Shown: piece after piece, positions 55,538 through 64,000 of the stretch
Position numbering within the stretch: the first letter of the stretch is position 1
Layout of the letters: the number at the start of each line of letters is the position of its first letter
Assembly: GCA_001179505.1 (NCBI GenBank)
Contig: CDMY01000553.1
Coordinates: forward strand, 41,235 to 105,234
Reading direction: 5' to 3'
DNA from: Vitrella brassicaformis
Taxonomy: Eukaryota; Sar; Vitrellaceae
Length of the DNA: 64,000 nt
The notes under the pieces: model-generated
Told to the model about the DNA's origin: nothing
Databases searched by the model: none
The model's input: only the letters and a program-made list of their open reading frames with translations
Made by a program: the position numbers and the translations under genes

Positions 55538-58500
55538 CGATGTGGCAGAAGAACGCAGCGTCTCGGTGCTCACAAGGGGAGGATGTTCTCATTGTTATCG
55601 TCATCGTCTTCGGGTGCGTTGATCTGCAGCACCTGGGGGAGTCGGGAGAGGGGCGTGAGCTCTTGGTGGGAGAAGTAGGGATCGCCCTGGGCTTCGCTGA
55701 GACGCAGCAGGGGATGGGGGCTGCACACACACATGCACACATAGCCAGACAGACAGAGAGAGAGGGAGGGAGAACAAGACACATGAGAACCCCAGCAGCA
55801 GTTCTACGTGCCAATACGTGTACAGGTATGTGTATGTATGTATGTGTATACGGATGGATGCATACGACACCGCTCAGGTACGTACGAATCAAATCGTTTG
55901 ACCAGTCAAAACAAACAAATGCATTGCGGTCCCCGCCCACCACACTCTACCTACCTACACACACATTGCCCCTACTACTGCGCCCTAGCCACCCCACCCT
56001 GACTAGCCACGGCTAGTGCCCCCTGCTCCTGCGCTTCTCTTCGAAGAACACATACGTGACATACGCATGCAGGAAGAATATCGTCAACACATGCACTATC
56101 AGCACCACAGTCGCCATCGTCCGCGACAGATTGACGGGCGGCAAGGCGTCCTCCTGACGCGGCAGCCGGCGGGGGATGGGCGTCATGCGCATCAGATGAC
56201 CGAACAGGGGCCGATGGTGCACGTGGTACAGCTGCAGCTGGGGGCTTGGGGTGGTGGCGGGGGTGGCGGTGGGGGAAGGGCTGACGGATCGCGCCGCAGC
56301 ATCGCCCCTCTCCCAGTGCCTTCTGGGCCCGATGGTGGGGTGCAGTAGGCCGGGCAGCGATATACGCATGTTCCATATCTGGCCGCTACCCAATGGAAAA
56401 AGGCAAGGAAGAGTAAGTGGAGCCACGCCATGGTAAATGGCCGGCCGTTGTGTGCACACATACACATACATACATACATACATATGAATATGCATACGCA
56501 CATACACGCGCCCTCGCTGCCTGCCTGCCTCTCTCTCTGTGTGTGTGTGTGTTGTGTGTGTGTTGTGTGTGTGTGCCCACCTGTTGCTGGTATTGCGGTA
56601 GGCGAGCAGGGGTGGGTCTGGTGTGAGGTGTGCGGGGTCCACGAGCCGCTGCCACCGATCCACACTGACGACCATCCGATCTGCCAACGGATGGAAGGGG
56701 TAGTGCACCTCACCGCTACGCAACACTGACCACACACACAGACAGTGACAAAAAGGGTCACTTGCGCCACAGAGCACAAGTAGGTGTATGCGAGTGTGCG
56801 TCTTCGCACTCACCGTCGGCGTTGAAGTGTCTCAGAACTCGTTCCTGGCCGGCAGCGAATGGCCGCCATACCCGCAGGTGCAGCCGCGGGTTAAAGTGAG
56901 GCACCAACGAACCTGCAGACACCAACACAATCCAATCAACACGACACAGTCAGTCAGCCCCCGCCGGGAGCTTTGCGTACGCGTCTCTGTGTATGAGGTC
57001 TCTCTCCGCTCGGTCGTCTGCCCGGGAGTGCTGATATCCCGCATAACGCCCTCGCCCTCCCCCTCTCCCCCCTCTACCGCACCAGCAGCGGCTGCCGATG
57101 CCGATGATGCTTCTGCCGCCGACGCACTAGCAGATGCGGCCGCCTGGCTGTCCGGCTTGGCCTCTTTGTTGTCGGTGATGCAGCCGAACACCGAGTTGTT
57201 AATACGATGGCGCCTTCTCTGGCTGGGGCCGCCGCGCACAGTGTCAATCAGCTGGAAACAGGGCCTGCTCTCCGCCGCTCGCTGCCTCGCCCACGTGGTG
57301 GCTTCCAGCTCGGCGAAGTATGCCTGGTGCCGGTCCTCCGGTCGCTCTGCCTCCTCATCGTCGCTGTCTGACCAGCCCGACGGCGATGCCTGGTCCTTCT
57401 CGGCGCCGCCTCCACCGCCAGCAGCGGCTGCTGCTGCTGCTGGTGCTGCTGTTGGTGCGGCAGCCGGCTTCGGCGCTTCCTCAGCTAGCCGATCGTTGTG
57501 GTCACTCGCGGCTGCTGGCTGCGCCTTGGTGCTGTCTGGTGGCTGCTGCGCAGCATCAGTACTGCGCCGGTCCCTCTCTCGCCGCCACTCCGCCATCTTC
57601 TGCAGCCTGGCCCTCGCGGCCCTCTGGCGACCGGCCTGCCTGGCCCGCTCGGCACGCACCGCCAGCAACTGCGCCAGACGCACCCTGCTCTCGACGGCCG
57701 CTAGATCCGCCGATGCACCCTGGTCTTTGCGCTTGATCGATGGGCCGCCAGGGAAGAACGAAGGGGGCTGCGGGGGCGGGGGCGGGGGTGAGGGCGGGGG
57801 CCCCTTTGGACCTGGGGGCGGGCCGAGGGATGGATAGTCGAAGAGACGGCGGATGAATCGCCTGGCTGGCGGAGAAGGGGGCGATGCGGCCGGTGCGTCA
57901 GGTGTGGCGCCGAATGTGCGTGCGTCGGGGGGGATGGACATGGGGGGGAAGTAAGCATCGACGTCAAACTGCACCCATGCACACACACAGAGAGAGAAGC
58001 CAGAAGGAATATTGCATGTGATATGGCCCGCAGCCTCCCTCTCTCCATGTGTGTGTGTGTGACCTTGAACGGTTTGGCTCCGAAGTTGATCTCTATGGTA
58101 CAGCTACAATCTACACCCACGCACGCCTGAAGGGCGGATGACACCACACACACACACACACACACGAAGCACAGAATGAAATGACAAACAGCACACACTG
58201 ATGCCGCCTCCCTCTCCTCACCAGCAGTGGCTCATCGGTGGCGAGATCAAACGCAGGCCCCAGGTACTCTCCATTGAGCGTGTAGAATATCTGCCGGTGG
58301 GCCACCTTCCGCAGCACGCCCCTCTCGTCCACCCCACACACAATCGGCCGCTCCGTCGCCGCCTTGAAGTCCGCCATGTCGCTGGCACGCTCCTCAGCCA
58401 GGACCTGCCAGGGCGACTTGACTGGGGGGCGGGGCTGGCCGTCTGCCTCGCCGCTGCCCTCTGCCATGTCGTTGTCGTCTTCGTCTGCGCCGGCGGTGTT

Positions 58501-59696
58501 GTTTGGGTTGGACCGCCAGAAGAGATCGAAGGACTGTGGGATGGTGAGCTGCCTGTGGTCGTGCCGGAGGTTCCACTGCGGCTGGATGTAGGGGTCGCCC
58601 TCAAACACATACACGATGCCGCAGCCTGACAGTAATGGGATGGGATGGGGGAGATGAGAGAGGGGGAGGGGAGGGGCGTTGCATGGTGTATGGTGAATGT
58701 ACGGTAAAGTGGTGTGTAGGTTTGCGTACCGACAATGTCACCGATGCCGAATTTGTGCGTCCAATCCACACCGCGGGAGCCGCTGCTGCTAGGACAGACA
58801 AGACACACACACACGGCACAGAAGTACGTCGATGGATGGATGGATGGATGCGTGTGTGTGCTCATGCCATGCCATGCATGTCCCCACTCAGCCACCCACC
58901 CAGCCGTTCACCTACCCGTGGAACAGGTGTCCGTCGTCGCCGTGCCATCCCCACGACTGGTTGTCCCACCCCGCCTGCTTGCTGTTGGGGTTGAACTGAC
59001 GAGTCGCCAAACCTGCACACACCACACAGAGCGACAGGTACGTACAGAGGAAGCGACGCTGCCTCGTGTGCGTGTGTACACATACCGACTGAGACGCATT
59101 CTACGGGGAGGGGCGCGTCATCCCTTTTGACGAGATTGAGCCGCCGCCTCAGCCGCGAGTGGCCGTTCCCCCGCACACATCCCTTGTCGTTCCCGCCACC
59201 CACATGCAGACTGATCTCGTAGTAGTGCGCTACACGGTACCCCGCCACGAATCTATACCCATCCGCCCCCTCCTCCATGGCCCGCTCGAACGACGCCCGG
59301 TCGCTGTGCAGCGGGCTGTGGGACTGGGCGCGCTTTCTGCTGGTAAAGAGGGCAAAGTCGGCCATCAGCGCGTCTGCTTCCTGTGCTAGTGGCTGCTTGG
59401 TGCGGGTTGGGGGCGGTGGTGCGGGTGTGGCCGGTGGGTTCGGGGTGGTGGACTTGTGTGGGTGGGCCACGACGGATGACGTGAAGATGTTGGGCAGGAA
59501 GGCGTCGGACACACAGCAACGGTCTGCACAGAGTCACAAACATATACACGCACACGTACGTATGTCAGAACAGATCTGCCTCGTCCCCGTGTCGTGTTGG
59601 TACGACCATCGCCAAAGCCTTCAGTGAGGCTCGCAAAACGAAGCCGGCCCTCCTGGGAAACACAAACAGACAGACAGACACACACACACACACACA

Positions 59697-59742
<46 letters not shown>

Positions 59743-60415
59743 TCTCTTACATGTGTCCCGAGCCACACCACACACACACACACCCACCCACCCACCTTGT
59801 CGGCCTTAAGCTCGACTTCCCGCGGGCACAGGTCGCGCTGGAAGCCGACGGGCATTGGGTCGAGGTCATGGTAGAACTGACCAATTGACCAACAAACAGA
59901 CGGCAAGATAGCACTTCGTGATCGAGTGACGAGAAGACAGAGAGAGAAACACTTGTCTACAGATTCCCATACGTACATTCTCCCAGGAGCGGTCAACCGA
60001 GCCGCTCTTGTCCAGCACCAGAGGCCTGCTGGGAAGTGCCCACTCGCCCGCACACAGCTGCTTGAAACAGTACTGATAACGCGCCGGCGGGTGGTCGGCA
60101 AACTCGTGACACGTCAGCTGATGGATGGAATGGTACATAGATGGATGATGGACGATTGGATGGACAAACAACACACCGAAAGAATGAATGCTGTGGATCT
60201 GTCTGTGTGTGGATGAGCGTCTCCACTTTCCCCTCCCTCCCTCCCTGACCACTCCTCACCTTCAGGCGCTGGAGTGACGGCGCGTCGAGAAACTCCATAT
60301 AAAAGGCCTCCTCGATAGGCACCACGTGTATCCAGGCCGGTGCATCGGTGTCCATCTCTACTGCCGCCTCGGCGGCCTGCGCCGCGCTGTTGTCACCCCC
60401 TACCTGCATCGTCAT
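55053..60415 (-). CDS. F-box-like/SPRY-domain protein with C-terminal transmembrane segment and acidic tail
   Basis: A large gene whose exons join in phase. Start: MTMQVGGDNSAAQ, then an F-box-like helix set (VVPIEEAFYMEFLDAPSLQR LK|LTCHEFAD...). SPRY domain: AGYRVAHYYEISLHVGGG, GLATRQFNPNSKQ, GWDNQSWGWHGDDGHLFHG, VDWTHKFGIGDIVG, CGIVYVFEGD, IFYTLNGEYLGPAFDLA, ACVGVDCSCTIEINFGAKPF. About 100 residues are inserted between FEGD and IFYT. A Pro-rich linker, a basic coiled coil (RARLQKMAEWRRERDRR) and Ala/Ser-rich stretches follow; then HFNPRLHLRVWRPFAAGQER, GQIWNMRISLPGLLHPTIGP, a membrane helix MATVVLIVHVLTIFFLHAYV, LTPLSRLPQVLQINAPEDDD and a Glu/Asp/Gly-rich end. SPRY domains bind protein partners and F-boxes recruit ubiquitin ligases. 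If the GTATGTG donor near 56055 is not used, the protein ends KRRSRGH. Confidence 0.8.
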
Positions 60416-60794
60416 TGTGTCGCCTGACGTGCACCAGACGGATGGATGAATGCCGCAACGTGACGACGGCTGTTTGTCATCCCGATACAGCCAGTCAACC
60501 AGGGCAAGCCGCCCTGACGAACGAGAAAGATCCGGAATCGACAAAAGATATCGCGACTAGGGCGCTGAGCGTGAAACATATGACTCAAGCAGCGTGCAGA
60601 TGCTGTGTCCATCATCCTTGGCCTGTAACGTTCTTGCCACTGCTGCTTAGTAACGATCTGAACAATATCGCACAGTGGAATCACACGAGTGACCGAAGCA
60701 CGTGCCGAAGCAGAAGGTACTGACTGGATTCATGACGCATTGAAGTCATCTGTGTGATGGGATCTATGCTTTCGTCACAGGTTGCATCTTGACG
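60416..60794. promoter_or_regulatory. Divergent intergenic region, F-box/SPRY gene and transporter
   Basis: 379 bases between the two starts. No microsatellites, unlike most non-coding sequence here, which fits a constrained bidirectional promoter. No known motif recognised. Confidence 0.4.
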
Positions 60795-61997
60795 ATGGTT
60801 CCTGAGGGACCTGAGCGCGCTCCCCTGCTCTCCGTTGCTCCCGAGAGGACGCCAAGCTTTCGCGAGAGGCTTCTGGCGAGATGGCGGGCCAGCCTGGCCT
60901 ACGTCTCTATCGCCCTGATGGTGGGGTCGTGGCTATTGGGAGGCTACATGCTCAAGTGGATCCAATCCGCCGGCTCGGAAGCGTCCTTCTCGAAGCCCTT
61001 CTTCATCGCATACGTCACCCAGGCGTCCTTCGCACTCCTCTACCCGTGCCGCTCAATCGAGTCGACCAAAAGCGACGACAGAAGCCACCATGCATCCGCC
61101 CCTCCCCCTCTGGTCAATCGCATCAAGCAGGCGCTTGTTCTCGGCTGCATGGTGGTGGCCTACCGGTCAATGTGGGCGCTGTCACTTGCGAGCACGCCGG
61201 TATCGGTCAACAGCGCCATCTTCCAGACACAGGTGCTGTGGGTGTACCTGCTGTCGCTGCTGGTGCTGCGCGAGGCCTGCTCGTGGTTGAAGGGCCTCTG
61301 TGTGGTGGGCGGATTCGTGGGCGTGCTGCTGATGACGGTCTTTCACGACAACAGGGACGGCACTGTGCCGACAACGGTGCTGGGGTGTGTTGAGGTGCTG
61401 GCGTCGGCATGCGTCTACTCATCGTATGCAGGTGGGTGTGTGTGAATCTTGTCTGCGCACAAAGCAATCAAGGAGTGAATGGTGTTTTGGGTTTGTGGTT
61501 GGTTGGTTGGTGCAGTGCTGATGAAGAAATGGGTGGTGCGAGGGTCGACACTAGAGCTGGTGGCCTTCCAGGGCTTCTTCATGATGCTCGTCTGCTGGCC
61601 CGTGTTCATAGTGCTGCACCTCACCAACATCGAGCCATTCCAACTCCCCACCGGCCTCAACCTGCTGGTCGTGCTGGCGCTCACCATTGAGGCAATTCTG
61701 TACTACGTCTTCTTCGCGCTAGCCTTGCGGTTCGGCAACGCGGTGCTTGTGGCCCTGTCGCAGATGGTCATCCTGCCGCTGACGGCCTTCCTTGACTACC
61801 TCATCTACGGCTATCTGATGGACGCGGCCTCCATGTGTGGAGCGGTGTGCATACTGGCAGCCTTCTCTATCATGACATGGGCCGACCTCCGGGAGGGCGA
61901 CCGGCGGGGGGGCGGAGCTGTGCATCACGAGGGTGGGAGCGACCTTGACACGACCGTCAGCGGCTGCTCTCCGAGGGAAGATTCGTCGCCCGCATGA
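60795..61997 (+). CDS. DMT-superfamily (EamA/SLC35-type) membrane transporter
   Basis: Two exons (60795-61430, 61515-61997) join as VYSSYA|VLMKKW to about 372 residues. Roughly ten hydrophobic segments: YVSIALMVGSWLLGGYML, FIAYVTQASFALLYPC, ALVLGCMVVAYRSMWALSLA, NSAIFQTQVLWVYLLSLLVL, GLCVVGGFVGVLLMTVF, LELVAFQGFFMMLVCWPVFI, LNLLVVLALTIEAILYYVFF, ALRFGNAVLVALSQMVILPL, AASMCGAVCILAAFSIMTW. The halves have the EamA fold, with a Ser/Asn-rich segment in each (STPVSVNSAIFQTQ). A short acidic/Ser tail follows. Family members move sugars, nucleotide sugars or metabolites across ER, Golgi or plastid membranes; nothing here tells the substrate. ATG 60795 is chosen over an upstream TTG. Confidence 0.82.
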
Positions 61998-62860
61998 GGG
62001 TAGCTGTGGTCTGTCTGGTGACTGTTGTGAGCGAGCGACTGGTGTAGAGAGTGTCTGGCTAAGTTGTACAGGAGCGTGAGCGGCTGTGCAGTGTAATGTG
62101 TAATGCGAAAGAGGTCATGCATACGGCAGCCAGCCCTGAGAGTGCACGGATGCCTGATTTGTCATTGGTTCGTGTGCATGGTCAGCAAGGAATCGTCTCA
62201 GCTCGATGACGCTTTTGTACATAATCGTCGCTATGGTTTCCGCATCGCAGAAAGTCTCATTTTCGCGAGAACACTTCGCCCCAAATCACACACCACTCGA
62301 TCGCAACAAAGCATCGGAAAAAGCTTCAGCAGTTCCCTCGCCTCTCACGTCACAAGAGCTCCATCATGTCATCCAGCATCATGATCGAAATACACATGAC
62401 AACAGATAGCAGCAGCATCGATGGATGCTCGGCTGAGGGAAAAGCAGGCACGAAAAAGACTCTCACTGCACTCGTGGCATCCATCCTGGCAAAGCAAAAA
62501 TACGAGCGGGGCACGCGCTGTACTGTACATACATAATGAATGAGCATACGGCAAAGCCAGCCACGTGTGTCGCTGCTTCCTCAGCCTCCCGAAAGGGCGA
62601 CGTGGATGATGCCATCTCAATTGATCTGCCCCAACCGTAGTCTGGCGCGGATTAATTGTGATGACCTCACCTGCGGATCCCTCGAGAAGGCATGACGAAG
62701 TAGCAGACATGATCGCTCAAACAAGACACGCGGTACACAGCACAAACCAACACAACACCACCATCACACCACACCACACCACACCATACCATACCTATCG
62801 AAAATCGTGCCATCGGTCACAGCCACCCGTGTGTTCCCTCGTCGCTCCCTCGCGGCCGTC
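61998..62860. other. Intergenic between convergent genes, no gene seen
   Basis: 860 bases, probably 3'-UTRs and spacer; CACCACACCACACC run at about 62764-62785. Confidence 0.55.
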
Positions 62861-63651
62861 TCACAGCCCGTCGTCCTTGGCGCCCTTGGTCTTCTGTGGT
62901 GGGTTGTTGCGAATGATCCATGCATTGAGAGCAGTGGCGACGCCGACCCAAGCCAGGTAAGGCAGCAGGAGGATGGCCGCCACGGGCGCTTCCGGCTTGA
63001 GGCGGAAGGCCGTGATGATAGTCCCGATCAGCGTCACGTCCAAGGCGATGATGTCGACCAGCGCCCAGTCGAGGCGGTGAAGCCCAAAAAACAAAGGCGT
63101 CCAGGCGAAGTTGAACAGCAGCTGTGTGCCTGCAAGGAACAGAAGGCAAGCGGACAGAACGTCTCTGACACACGTATTGTTTCGTCGCTCGTTCACTGAC
63201 TCACCGTATAGAGCGAGTGGGAGTGTGCTCTTCGGCTCCTGGTACATCAGCCAGCTGGACACGCCCATGCACACGTAGAGCAGCGCCCACATCGGAGGAA
63301 AGAGCCAGTCGGGTGGGTTCCATGAGGGTCGTTTGAGGGTCTTGTACCAGCCCTTCACCTCCGGCACAGTCCACATGGAACCTGTGCACAAGGTGAAAGG
63401 CATGCTCCAACAGATCTCTGCATCTGCTCCGCTGTCTGATCTTCCCAGTACCTACCCAAGAAGCCGCCCGCGAGGGGCACTCCAATGGCCCCGGTGATCT
63501 CGAGAGCAGTCCGCCAGGTCATCGTGTTTCCCATCAACACGCAGAAAACTCGGCGCATGCGAGCTTTAGGCCGATCCCCTGTCGGGAAGATCTGCCGCTT
63601 TCCGCTTGCCTGATGCGCCTGGACAGCAGTAGATACGTCCACTGACCCCAT
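62861..63651 (-). CDS. TSPO: TSPO/MBR (translocator protein) family
   Basis: Three exons (about 63455-63651, 63205-63380, 62861-63131) give about 210 residues. Family marks: WRTALEITGAIGVPLAGGFL, WYKTLKRPSWNPPDWLFPPM, WALLYVCMGVSSWLMYQE, GTQLLFNFAWTPLFFGLHRL, DWALVDIIALDVTLIGTIIT and LLLPYLAWVGVATALNAWII. This is the five-helix TSPO fold that binds porphyrins and cholesterol and sits in the outer mitochondrial membrane or in secretory membranes of plants. The N-terminal extension of about 45 residues before the first helix, rich in Arg/Lys (GDRPKARMRRVF), resembles that of plant TSPO and may be a targeting sequence. An internal ATG (MGNTMTWRT) would give the short bacterial/animal-like form. 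Confidence 0.93.
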
Positions 63652-64000
63652 CCTCGGTCAAAAATGAGCTTCGACCCATGCCATTTCACACACATTCTGC
63701 TCAGATGCGCCACCGGATGCAAAGATGGGACACTGGTCGAACACCCATTGCCTCATTTGGTGTGCGTGAGTCACACACAGGCAAGGAAGCGGAGGTTGAC
63801 TGGACATGGATTGAGCAATGAGTACGAATATCAGTTCCCGAGATACTCCTGCTCGTACAAGTCGGGGAGGGAAGGGAAGCACACACACACGAGCATCATG
63901 CGTGTGTGGCCTGGTCAGCATCCTGGTTCCGTGTTGTTCGAGGAGAGCGATAAGCCCAGAGAGGAGATTCGAGCGAGTGGTGGCTGGTAAGTACGTACGT
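63652..64000. other. Upstream of TSPO; weak plus-strand ORF
   Basis: A plus-strand frame of 108 codons (63664-63990) is open but has no recognised domain and biased composition; it may be chance. A divergent gene may begin beyond the window. Confidence 0.3.

Noticed and set aside
63664-63990. 108-codon plus-strand frame upstream of TSPO
   Set aside because: No domain, no intron signals and biased composition; cannot be told from chance at the window edge.

Overview
The window is nuclear DNA from a unicellular eukaryote. Almost every gene is broken by short GT-AG introns of about 50-300 bases, and those introns are packed with short tandem repeats (TGTC/GACA, TG/CA, GGAT). The gene set is eukaryotic: ZRANB3-type SNF2 helicase, Golgi SNARE GOSR1, ribosomal protein L5, phosphatidylinositol synthase, TSPO. 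A plastid-type triose-phosphate translocator homologue preceded by a signal-peptide-like leader suggests a complex (secondary) plastid. Together with the high GC and repeat-rich introns this fits a photosynthetic alveolate, most likely a chromerid such as Vitrella. The species is inference; no search was run.

Layout. 0-1.7 kb: a fragment resembling an EgtB/OvoA/FGE-type sulfoxide synthase, then a near-perfect inverted duplication of an exon. 3.0-5.5 kb (-): a Pumilio-type locus with only two recognisable PUF repeats and a broken frame. 5.4-6.8 kb (-): a divergent Ser/Thr kinase. 6.9-14.1 kb (+): a complete ZRANB3-like helicase/HNH nuclease, divergent from the kinase over about 155 bases. 14.7-16.9 kb: a small membrane protein (-) and GOSR1 (+), back to back. 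17.8-20.4 kb (-): the sugar-phosphate translocator. 20.4-22.5 kb (+): an unknown gene whose near-identical copy lies inverted at 35.3-37.1 kb (-). 22.9-24.0 kb (-): RPL5. 24.3-25.7 kb (+): a His-rich protein. 25.7-35.2 kb: a 9.5 kb gene-poor stretch full of microsatellites. 37.8-39.0 kb (+): an F-box-like gene. 39.5-40.8 kb (-): phosphatidylinositol synthase. 41.0-43.6 kb (+): a disordered phosphoprotein-like gene. 43.6-47.2 kb: a second gene-poor stretch. 47.2-48.6 kb (+): a coiled-coil protein. 49.1-50.6 kb (-): an FCP1/SCP-type HAD phosphatase with a signal peptide. 51.0-53.9 kb (+): an unknown multi-exon gene. 55.1-60.4 kb (-): a large F-box/SPRY gene that appears to end in a membrane segment and acidic tail. 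60.8-62.0 kb (+): a DMT-family transporter. 62.9-63.7 kb (-): TSPO.

The genes are individually regulated rather than operonic. Many sit in divergent pairs separated by 140-380 bases, which suggests shared bidirectional promoters. A 16-base motif (CCTCATTCCGTGAAAC on the coding strand) occurs upstream of RPL5 and of both copies of the duplicated gene, and is the most interesting regulatory candidate. CDS entries below give the whole genomic span from start to stop, introns included. Exon junctions were inferred by eye from GT-AG signals and reading phase.
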